A DNA stretch of 64,000 bases from Certhia americana (lineage: Eukaryota > Chordata > Aves > Passeriformes > Certhiidae): contig CM031859.1 of assembly GCA_018697195.1 (NCBI GenBank), positions 59,190,633 through 59,254,632 on the forward strand, given 5' to 3'. A program made the translations under genes and the position numbers. Positions 38,401-50,400 of the stretch are shown piece by piece. The notes beneath the pieces were generated by a model. The model was given only the letters and a program-made list of their open reading frames with translations. It made no database searches and was not told the origin of the DNA. The number at the start of each line of letters is the position of its first letter. Positions within the stretch are counted from its first letter, which is position 1.

Positions 38401-41400
38401 ACTCCTTTAAAGGAATTATATAAACTGTAGTAAGTAGGCAATGTTGAGTGCTGACTGTTTTTTCCTAGTATACCAATCCTCTGCTGCTCCCTTGGAGGTG
38501 GGGGTGCTCCTGCTGGACATGTCCCTGTGCTGTTCTCTGTAAGTCACATGTGAGAGCACCCCGTGAACTCCCGTCTGTGTATCTCGAGTGTGCAGCCCTA
38601 TGCATTGCACCTCAGACCAACAAGTCTGCTGGCTGGACACACACTCCTCACAGTGTTTGGCAGGGGTGGTGATGTGTCTGGGCGAGGCAGATGCCTCTTT
38701 TATGCTTTGAAGTACCCCAGAGATTGTAAAGGACTTGTGGACTACCCTGAATTTTGTGATTTTAACTACTTGTTATTGGATTTTTTTTCCCATTTGCATA
38801 TATTTCCTTGACTTTAAATTACTGTGCTGGAAGCCGTGGTTTGTTTTTTCTCAGTATGGTCCATTGTTGGCCTCTCAGGTTTTCATACATATTTGATCAG
38901 CTCCAATCAAACAACAAATGAAGATGTAAGTTCATAATATATTTCTACATATGTATTTCTAAATAGTAATGAGGAGGCTTTTCTCAAGTCAGACATGTCT
39001 GCATCATTTTGTGAATACCTCAGTAGGATATGGTCATGCTTGATTCAAAAGATCAAATGAAGTCTTTTTGGTTGTATTTGTTGTGGTTTGAAGCTGTGCT
39101 CATTATATACATAGTATATCCATTATGATTTACACACATAGGATCTCTATCTTGAAATAGGAAAATACAGGAGAGAGGAGACAAGTGTATTTTATACAGT
39201 ACGAAATTAATAAGTACTTTTCAGTATTTCCTTTTTACTGGGAGTGGTAAATATTCTTTAATTCAAGAATTGCTTACTGTAAAACTTGAAAAGTGTGTTG
39301 AATTCTCTAAATAAAAATTTGATCCTTTATTTTATCTTACCTCTGAAACTTTTTTGCCATCCTCTGGCAAGGATTATATAATTAATTTAAAGGCCAACTT
39401 TCTAATTCCTACAACTGTCTATTTTGCATATAGGATTCCTTTGTTTAGGTGTTGAATTATGCTTAACTGTATGTGGAGTCTTCATGTGTCCTTCCCTAAC
39501 TAAAAGGAGAAATGTGTTATGAACGAAAGGAGAAAATGAAATTAGCTAGGGAGCTAATGATATGGAAAGCTTTTTGAAGTTTAGTAAGTGATCTAACAAA
39601 GCACTGCAAGCTTTAAGTTATTTTATTGTAATTCTTATTGTACCTTTTTCATAGGTATATGGTAGCTATAAAAGTAGCATTTTGAGTATTGTCAAATGGT
39701 TTTTTGTCATTGTTTAAGGTCACAGTTAAAATTATAAATTTTACAGTAAATATCAGTCAACCAGACAAACACTTCCCAAGCAGCATCAAAATGAATTGTG
39801 CCTCAGTATCAAGTATCAGAGCATGTAGCCTGACTGAAAGAAATCTACCTTGTTAATAAGACAGATGAGATACTCAGTTATTCCTTGGTTATTAGGTTTA
39901 AGCCAAGATTGTCTCTTTAGATGGACTTAGTGTGCTTCCACCCACTTCCCTCAAATAAATGTCTCTTCTGGATTGTTGAAAGATAGCTGTCAGGGAACAC
40001 CAGCAGTGGAACATGTCTGAATATCAAGTACACTGTTCAATAATTTAATTTAAAATGTAAATTTCCAATTGAATACAACAAGACATTTTATTCAGACTCT
40101 CAAGTATCTCACAAACAGAAAAACAAACTGTCTAAGGGATAATGTAATATGCAGTAAAAGGTAGCAATGACTGCATTTGCTTTACAATATTTTAGAACCA
40201 TTTCAGTGAACTTCAGGGAAGATAATGTTGTGTGGTATTGTGAGCTTGAAAACTTACCCAAGAGCAGGGAAAAGAAGTGCTTTGTTGCTGGCTTTAATCA
40301 TATTTTGCAGTTGAGTTTCTTCTGTAAAGCATGCTATAATATTTGTAAAATTGAACTTGGACCATTATGTTTAGATGCTGAAATTTCTGCTTTGAGTATA
40401 TTGATCTCTTGAGATCATGAGTTGTCTACATCTATGGAGGTAAAGCATGTGCTTGTAGGGTCCAGCTTCATAACAACCCAAACCTCTTAAATTGTTTGGA
40501 AAGTGTCGTTATGGATTTTCAGTGGTCTCTTCTGCAAGTAGCATGTTGCAACCTTAATTTCTCACAGCCATTTTCTGTATTGTATTACATGATGCATATT
40601 GTTCATATCTCTTCAGATAAAAGGATCATGGTCAAATAAAAGAGGTAAAGAAAACTATAATCCCTACAGTTACGGCAACATCTTTACTAATTGCTGTGCT
40701 GCTCTCTGTGGGCCCCTCTCTCCAAGGTAAGGGTATCAAAGTAGTGTTAACATAAATTAAGCCATGTGATTATTAATTAAAAAAAAATATTCAAGAAAAT
40801 TAAAGTTTTCTAAAGTGTTCTTTAGAAGCTTCAGGCTTGTCTTCAGTGGTATAGAGATAAGTTGGTAAATTGTGTTTAAACTTAAGTTAGTGATCAAATC
40901 TTGTAAAATTAGATCTGAAATGGAAATAAGCTTGTTTGTTGTTTGAACTTTCACCACTGCAGTTAACAGCTTGTAGCAATAAAAATTTTCTAGTAGTTAG
41001 CTGTTGCATGAAGGTCAGCCTGCAAGTTAATGAAACTTTTACATACCTAATAAATATGACATGAGTTTTGGACAGTTGAGGAACCTTAAATCTACAACTA
41101 GCTTGATAATTGTTGATTTTTGTCTTTTCACTCTAAAATGTTATATTTAAATGGACAGTATTTTTTTAAATTTAATACTGTTAACATATATACACTAAAC
41201 TGATTTTGGTGGTCTTATACCAAAGCAACTCCAAAGAACGTGTAATAGATTATGTTTTGCTGAATACATTTTCACCTTTGGAAATTTGAAATATTTATGT
41301 ATTTTAGGTTGGAGATGTTTTTTCAGAATGAAGAAAATATAGTACAGAGCTGAGACTAGAGAAACAAAACTGACAGCCAGAAAACTTAATTCTTTTCTTA

Positions 41401-44400
41401 TTCCAGTGCTCAGTGATTGGGCAGTTCATGTACTACATACACAGTAGAGGCCCAGTTTCACTGTAGAGAGGGGCAGAAAAACTTGTAGATAATTTTGTGG
41501 CCTACTCCTTGGTTGGTATGTTTTGCTTTGCCTGGAATTGCAAAGTTAAGAATCTGAACAAAAAAAGAAAGTAAATTACTTTATGGTCCAGTGTATCAGG
41601 TGTTTAATTGGAGTGAGATTTCTGGCTTTGCTGTCAGGAATGTCAGACGTGGGTCTTCTACCAGCAGTCAAAGTTCAGCAGGGGAGACTGACATATTTTC
41701 CTAAAGTGGAAACAACAGAATAGAGATTTCCACACATGGGGTTGCCCCTCGTGAGAATAAGTATCGCTGGATTTGCTTCCTGCCTGTATGGACGTTGCCT
41801 TTTAATTCTGCCAGTTTGCTTTTGATAAAAGTACGTGACATAAAAGCTCAATGCCACGCTTCAAATTCTTTTGACTCCAAATGGAAAATCTTTATTAATA
41901 AACTACATCATGTTTCTCAGTATATGAAATAGTATATTAGGCTGATAAAAATAGCAACACACAATTGGACCAGACTGTCTTTAGCTACTGTGTCTTAGCA
42001 AGTTTGTGCACTTTTTCTTAAATTCCATATAGCAACATTACTTATTTAGATATTGACATGTATATATAGAGAGGTTCTGCAGGGAGTTCTATACAGGGAA
42101 TAATTTACTGACTATAACATGTAAATTATAGGCTTGTTTCTTTTACTTTTAAGCTGTGTCACAAGTCACTAAATATTAAATTTTTTTACTTAAATTCTGG
42201 AAAAGTGACTTACCAGCAATTTCAGCTCAAAGTTCAAAATGTTAAGTGCCTTTGAGCAAGGAAAGCAGATGAAGAGAGTATCTGTAAATAATCAAAACTT
42301 TTCTCACTTCTGTTAAAGATAATTTATCATTCTTAAACCTATGATAAAAAATTAAGGATGTATTTTACGTGTCCTCAACAGTTACTTTCAAGTCTTAGTT
42401 TGATCCTTGGCTGTCAGCATAGGTCTAACCAGTATTCTGGTGCGTCTTTAATCTTTAACTAGGTTTGATTATTTCATTCTATGGAATTTGTTTATTATTT
42501 TACACAGATTATTTACTTATATTTAGTAATTTCTTCATAGTGCACTTTCTTAGAAATAAGAAATTTTTGTGAGTGCGTCACTTTGGTAAGCACAGTGGAA
42601 CACTATAAGCAGTGTTGAGTAGCTGTCATGCAACACCTGGCAAGTTAAGTTGTCTGTCAGAAAGAAAGATGAACTTTTTCTTCATTCTTGCTAAATTTTG
42701 TGGTTAAGTAGTTTTAATTTAGATGTGGAAGTTGGAAAAAAAAAATCTTTTAAAAAAATGCTGAATTAAAGTGCCCTAAGTGAGTTTTGTAATTTGTTTT
42801 TTTACCTGTGATTTAAAATTCTTGGGTTTTGTGGTATCTTCTGGTAAGCTTCTAAGTCTGTTGTCTGTGATAAAAATCGAAAAAAAGCAGCAGTACATGT
42901 GATTATATGACAGGCAGTATCGCAAAGAACAAGTACCTAACTGATGAGTAGAAAATGAAGCGTAGTACTTCATTTGACTAAAAGGGGACATTAGAAGATA
43001 TTGGTGAGGTCTTAAGGTGTGCTGTAAGATGGAAAGTTTTTCTTTCTTTTATTGAGAGGAGATAGTTATTGATCAGCAATGTCTCTAATACTTTTCCTTT
43101 ATTGTGATTTTTCTGTAGCTTAATTGACAGAAGAGGATTTATACAGCCAGATACACCACAATTAGCAGGACCATCAAATGGCATTACCATGTACGGGGCC
43201 ACACAATCTCAGAGCAACATGGTAGGAATCATCCCATAGTGTTGTTCATCAAGATTCCTGTGAATGTTTTTCTTCTCCACTTTCATGTGAACTAATCAAG
43301 TAATAACTAACTGGATACAGCTGATGCACTGGGTGGAATAAGTTGTTTAATAACAGTAAAGAAAAAAAAAACAAAATCCAAGGCACTTTTTAATGTACGT
43401 TTCACACAGTGTAATAGTTATTGCTCATGGATTAAAGAAAAAAAAATTGAGGCTTTTCTACACTGTTGATTTATTGAATATACTGGCATTTTGACTTTTG
43501 CTGTTGACACCTACTGCGTTTTGAACTGGAATATTCAAGTATCATGGACTTACTCTGGTTCATCATTTTCTGGCTAATTGTTATTTCGTGCGGCACTTTC
43601 TTCACACTCTATTTCCTTCTTTGCTTGTACACTGCGGTTTTGCATAGACTAATGTATTTTAAAAAGCAAAGATGAACAAAGGGGAATTTCTAGGGGAAAA
43701 ATATTTTGAAGAATGAGCAGGAGGACACTGAACCTGAACAAAAAATGGCAACTGGATTGTTACAACAAAAATTTTTTAAACATCTTTGAAACTGTGCCAA
43801 TAATATTTACTTTGGTATTTTGCTGGTAGCACTGGCTACCATAATAGGATTTCCAGTGCTAAAAAGAAGAGAATAACTGGAAAGAGATCTTTTCTGAAGG
43901 CAGTAGAAAGTTCTGCTTATGTGCCTATTTCTGAATTGTTGTCCACATATCTTCACAGTATGTGGGTTCTAATACTTTGTCAAAGAAGTTGTGAATTACG
44001 GATACCCTCCCTCTGCCAAAAAAGAGGAAGCCACGAGGCCTTCTGACATAGTTCAGCCTTTTTCTTGAACAAAAGAAGAAAAGACGTGCTCTTCCCAGAC
44101 AGATTAGTTTTATTATCACTGATAAACACGTATAAAAATCTTGCTGTAGTTTCTAAGCTGGTTTTACTTAATGTTTGGAGAATTAAATACATTTGTTAGT
44201 CTCCTTAATAAGAAAATATATTGGAGACACGGTATTAATTCTGAATCTTCTGAAGTGCAGTTGAGCAGAACAAGGTAATGCTCTATGTAAATTTTATTCA
44301 AAATATAATAACTCTGAAGAGAGAAAGGGGAGTTTAAAAAAAAAAGAGAAAGCAAACATTAGAAATGGGCTGAGGTCTTTCACGGATTACCCAAAGTTTC

Positions 44401-47400
44401 TTATGCTGTCAAGGCTTCTTATTTGTGAGGATCATAAACCCACAATGTGTCCATGGCATTAAATTGTCTTATCATTGCAAGAATTTAGACACTATCAGTA
44501 TTACTTAAAATTAATGAGAAAATCTTTGCCAGTTTGGTAGAAAATTGACTAAATTCGTCGCTAGAAATGGAGAAATTTGTTGTGGTATTACTTTAAGTCA
44601 AACAGGTAGCTGTCAAAGTTTTAGAGTGCAATACTTCTAATTACACAAATTCTTTAAGGATTTCTTCTTATATCCTAGAACACCACACCACAGAGCTGGG
44701 AAAGGCCTGGGTTCATTAACAGTTTTCAAGAGTTGTTAGGAAATGTGCAGATTTCTTTCCTGAAAATGAACTCTTAGAAAAAGCTTAAAAAATGTAATAT
44801 GTCTTGGTAATATGTTTGTTTTAAGAGATATTTTTGAAGACTCTAATACCATTTTTTCTCAGGGCATCTTTTCCTTTGGTCTGTATCCAAGACCAATTGG
44901 TTTCTAAGGACTGCTGGCTATCAGCATTAAAATTTCTCCCTTGAGTTTTGCTATAAGCTGTTAAAGACTGGCTTAGTTTACCCGTCTCTCTAACACTATT
45001 TTCCCTTCCCTGTTGAAGGGAATTTATCTGGTACTGGAGCCAGTATTATTATGATTTCAGATAAAGACAGGCAAAGTGAAATTCCTTGACTTAAAGAAGC
45101 ATGTGTAGATCATAGCTGTAGACTGTAGTACTTTCCAAATGGCAGAAGTTTGACCGTTTATACATCATCAGAGATATTTATACTATTTTGGCAAGCTTAA
45201 TGCTTTTGATTACAAGAAATAAATTGCTAGAAGTCTAAAGTGTGTTTCAGTACACCTTTGTGGTGTGTCTCTTGATTTTATTGCAGAATGTATCACGTCA
45301 GGTCTTCATGTCTATATGTTACCTTGCTTAATCCACAGTGTGCTAAAATACCTTTCCTCACCATTGATACAAAATAAAGATTTATATGAGCATATTCTCT
45401 CACACTTGTCTTCTCTTATTCCTCCCTCTTTCATTTCCCTTTCTTCCCTCAAATCTTTTACAGAATCAGCTAAGTTGGAAAAAACCTTTGAAATAGCATC
45501 CAGCCTATGACCAAACACCACCTTGTCAACTAAACCATGTCACTAAGTGCCACATCAAGTCTTTACTCAAACACCTCTAGGGATAGTGACTCCACCAACC
45601 TCCATGGGCAGCCCATTTCAATGTCTAATCATCCCATCTGTGAAGAACTTCTTCCGAATGTCCAACCTAAACCTACCCTGGTGCACCTTAAGACCATGTC
45701 CTCCTGTCCTGTCACGAGTTGCCTGGGAGAAGAGCCCAACCCTCACCTGGCTAAGACCTCCATAGGGAGTTGTAGAGAGCAATGAGGTCTCCTCTGAGCC
45801 TCATCTTCAGGCTAAACAACCTCAGCTCCCTCAGCAGCTCCTTATAGGAGTCATTGACTTGTGGCTTTCTAAATAGAATTCTTGTGTTTCACCCAGTGAG
45901 TCTCTTGTCCCTCATTAAATCTCTGTGGGTTGCTTAGTATAATATTCTATTTTCATTTATTTTAATGAATCTTTTAGCATAGCCTCACTTTTTGCAGTTA
46001 AGTTCAAAATAAATATCAGGCTAAGTGTAAAGTTGCCAGACACTGGTTTTCAGCACAATACATTATCTCTTATTCCATTTGTGAGGCACGCTTTCTGTAT
46101 TTAACAGCTTTCATGGTAATTTTGCCTCTGAGACTTTGAATATTTTGTATAGGATCTGCCCTACTCGTGGTAGTGACCTAGTTTGTCACAATCTCAGAAA
46201 GTCATTGTCCTAGCTATAATCAGTGTGCGATAAATCCATACAGTGATTTTGGATTCTTCTACATCCTTGTAAAGAGGTTTTTCTCATGTTCTCTCCATAG
46301 TATCTACCTTGTTTTACTAAAAGCTGAATTTGTATTTATTTCCATGAAGGCTGGAAGCACATACAATTATTTTCCTAGTGCATTCCCAGTGTTTTTGATT
46401 TTTTTTCCAATATAATTTGAAATTAGTCTGGTAAATTCACTAGCCAGCTTCTTAATATCCTTATCAACATGAAAAGCATGGTCACTTGGAGCTCATAATC
46501 TGGAGATCTGGTAATTTCCAAAATATTCCCCTATTGCATTTTAACGATGGTTATTTTTATGCCCCCATTAACAGTTTGGTTACCCAAATATTTTCCTTAT
46601 TCTTAAGAATTTTTTTGTATGAAGCACAGTGTCTCACTTATGAAATAATAATAATAATATATTAAAAATAAATATATGAAGTAATAATTTTCTATGTAAT
46701 TTTTTCTTTCTCTTTCATTTTAAAATTTTTCTTTGTGTTCTGAAAAAAGTTCTTATTTACCCATAAACCCATCAGTTACCTCTGCTTGGGTCTGGATCAC
46801 TGTAGTACTTAATTTTATCTTAAAAGCTGGAGTTGATTCTTGGGGTTTGATACACAGGGTACTTTATTCTTTAGTAATCCATTAGGAAGAAGCACAGAAT
46901 CTGTCTCACAACATTAATTTTTTTAGAGGAATTAGTTTGGTTTATATTTACTATCATGTCTCTAGGAATTCTCTAATGCCTTTTAAAGTGATAGACTTTC
47001 CTTCTCTTTGGCTCTGTGTCAGGTTTATTTCTTTGTTTTTAAGAAATGTCCTTATATTCCTGCATTCCTAGGCATCCCTTCTTCAGTGTATAGGCAGTTC
47101 CATGTGTACCAAATTTCTTCGTTTCTAATTCTCCATTTCTTTCCTGGATGCAAATTCTTTAAAGTGTTTTCTTATGTATATGTACTACTGAAAGTTGTAG
47201 GAGCTGTAGTGTATGCACAACATGTATTACCAGTGATAAGTGCAGGAAAGTCCTCTCCTCATGTTCACTGAAGTATTTCTGTTGCTGATCTGGAAATAGA
47301 TCCAGCTAACTCAGGGAATGTTAACTCTGACCATCCTAGTGTACTTTTTCCTTTGCTTTTCATATTTTCATTATTAGGTGTAAATATTTCTGTCATGACA

Positions 47401-50400
47401 ATAACAGAGTTGGCAAGGACCACAGCCCCATTTTGCTGGGAGTTTTGTGAGTGTGTTTCCTTCCATGTTTACTGATGTACTTCCAGATGCCTGAAACAGA
47501 ACTCAACAGTCAAGGTTGATAGAGAATTAATTTATTTTACTTCACAGTTAAAATGGGTTACGGGCTCATGCAGGTAAATCGATTTCAGCATTTTGCTTTG
47601 GGTTGAGATATGTATTAGGAGCAATTCTTTTGATAGTGCATGTTTACTGCATTTTTATTCACATCTCAGAGCAGTGTTGGAGCACGTGAACTAGATTTTT
47701 GTTAGAAGATATGTCCCTGGAATGCACCCAAGTTGCTCTAAGCATTCTCAGATTTTCAGTCCATAAGAACAAACAGTCTCCCATCTGAAGTAAAGTCTCT
47801 GGACCATGTGTAGTTTCCCATTTGGCTTCAGAAGTATTTCCCTTCATAGATCTATTCCTCATGCACTGTACTGCTTGATAGTGTAGAGCCACTGACTCGG
47901 TGGGGTTTGTGGCTCAGTTGTTGACAATATCCACAATACATTGCTTTTGATTGTGAAATCCTCCACCTGCTGGGAACAGTTGCATAGCTCTGTCCCTCCA
48001 CTCTTTACCTATTTGTTGTATCCAGAATATGGTATGTCAGCATTCTTCCTGTAGCTTCATACCACTGTTAGCCTCCTGAATTCTGCGTTGTTTGTACTTA
48101 ACTCAGAGATTGTGAGACTATTCAACCTGCTTTCCGCCTTGAATGTTACTAGCATTTAGGAAATTTTAAACTAAGTTTATTTAATATTTAAAGCAAATAA
48201 TTCTGATTATTTCAAAATAATCACATTTAGAAATGTGAAAAATATATTGCCATGTACAACATTATCATGTATTTTCTGTGTAGCCTAGAAAAAACAGTTT
48301 TTCTTGAGGAAAAAAAAAAGAAAAATATTTTTCCTTAGTTGTTTGTATTTATTTGTGAAATAAACACAGAATTATAGGTTTGTCCAATTTGCTTTAATTT
48401 ATGCCTTTTTATGTGGAAATAAATAGATATCTAAAAATTTCTGTGCGTATATTTAGTTAAACTTCTGTACTTATAGAACTTATTAAACATGTCCTACCTT
48501 AAGAATCCACAGTTGCTCTGAAACAGTGGAAATATTAAGTGAAAAATAAAGTCACATATCTGAAATAAGAAGATGCTGGTGGAATAATATTTTCAGTAGA
48601 TTTTTAGTTATTCGGATTTCAATGCTTTGCTTCCCTTTTCTTACAATCATTAAGATTGTACAGGCTTTTTTGTTTTATTTGAAATTCTAGTGTTGGATAA
48701 TTCATGTGATTAGTAGCAGCTAAGACATTCTGCCCTAAATGTCATTCAGTCAAGAATAAAATAACGAAATTGAGGAAAAACCTCGATTAACCTACAACCT
48801 ATAACAAATGTGATTTCCTTGTTTTGGTTTTGTGTTGGCTGTTTAGACTCAAGAATAGTCTACCTTTATATTATGTGCTGTTTTTATCAGATGTTTTTGA
48901 GAGCCTCATAGAACACATACTTTTTCTGGCTTAGACCCTGCAATAGCTCCCTTTTGAATGCTCTTTACAGCCTGTATTTTCCTAAGGATTTCCTGCTGAT
49001 TGCTGTTGAACAGACAAGAAAAAGAAAACCTGAAATTTATCTAAATGAAAGAAGAGGCTTTAGGGAAGTGACCAGTGCATGGAAAATTAAGAGATATACA
49101 GCACCTGGAGATTTTAACTATTAACTATTTAATGGAGTTTTATGAGAATACTTTGTCTTTTCTATACTGATTTAACTGAAATGCAGTAGAGTTCTGTAAG
49201 AAGAAAATTAATTCAGATTATACAATGAGTTCAAGTAAATTATCTTCAGCTAATATAAAGCTGTGTACTTTATAGCCTGGAACACATTAAATGCTTTCCT
49301 TTTGAAGATCAGAGCTGAAGGTTCACTAAAGCAAAAAGTCAGGAGCTAACATTATTTGTTTTCAGTGTACCTCAGTGGTTATAATCATACCTTTGTTATT
49401 TAACTTGGTATTTGGTTACTGCCTTTCAGAGAAAATAGGTTTTGTTGGTCCTTTTGAAGTTTGAAAATTCAGTTAACATATTTTTAAGGCCTCCATAGTA
49501 AGGTTGGTTGAAGTTTTAATTTAAATAAGCAGGCGTGAATAACAGGATACTAATCAAGAATGAGTTATTCACACTGAATTACTAATTGAAAGCTTGATTT
49601 TAAAAGATGCTGACAGTTTTCTTCTTAGTAAGGTACTTAAGCAAGGTTTTGGCTTTAAGCCTGTGAGTAATCCCTCTGAAATGATAGGGAACTTCAGTTG
49701 TTTGGCTGGGGCTGTTCATCATTTTGTGGGGGGAGGATTGCTTGCAATTTAAATGAACTCAATTTATGTAACAGGAGGTCAGTCCATTTATCTTTCTGAA
49801 AGCAGAAGTCTTGGAAATACGTACCTGAGTAAGGATTGAACCTCTGCCTGTAAAAAAGTGATCCATCTGGGAGTCCTAAACCACTCATATGTTTTAAACA
49901 CTACCTATCTCTTATGACCAAGTAGTCTACTTGCACACTTGCTGGATGTTAGGTGTGTGCATCCATCAAGCTGTTCAGTGGTGAACTTGGAGAACCTGAA
50001 AATAACAGAGGAATCTGAAAATAACAGAGAAGTATTTCATCACACAATAAAGGAGGAAAAAGTCTTCCCATAAGTCTTCAGTGTGTCACAGTGGCTTATT
50101 AAACTCAAATGGGCATTTTAGGGAATTGCTGTAATGTTAGTAACAATGGTTATGATCAGGACTATCTGAACAGATGATGTATCTGTAATATGTAGTAATT
50201 TGATAAAAATCTAAGAAGTCAGTCATAGAGCAGAACATATTGCTTTAACAGAATACTTGAAATAACAGCCATGAATAGGATGTCTTACCTCTGGATATAT
50301 CTTTTATTCTGCTTGCTTGCCTCCAAATATCCTTCATTGCATTTGTAGTTGTACTCACTGATTGTGTTTCACTTAAGTGTTTCTCTTACCCAGAAGAACA

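Larger units (their letters stand above)
35243..38822 (+). other. ZDHHC14: Intron 5: U12-type AT-AC minor-class intron (3580 nt)
   Basis: The 5' end at 35243-35251 is ATATCCTTT, identical to the U12-type AT-AC donor consensus. The 3' end is ATTAC at 38818-38822. A branch-site match TTCCTTGAC lies at 38804-38812, close to the U12 consensus TTCCTTAAC, with the predicted branch adenosine about 11 nt from the 3' end, as is typical of this class. The intron is phase 2. It carries a sense CR1 copy (35774-36148) and a GC-richer block at about 38455-38740, next to the 3' end. All other introns here show ordinary GT donors and AG acceptors. Splicing would require the minor spliceosome (U11, U12, U4atac, U6atac). 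Confidence 0.92.

Noticed and set aside
45265..45785. Several open frames of 70-80 codons on both strands
   Set aside because: They lie over or beside the antisense CR1 3' region. The CR1 part is noncoding repeat sequence and the rest lacks any protein similarity.
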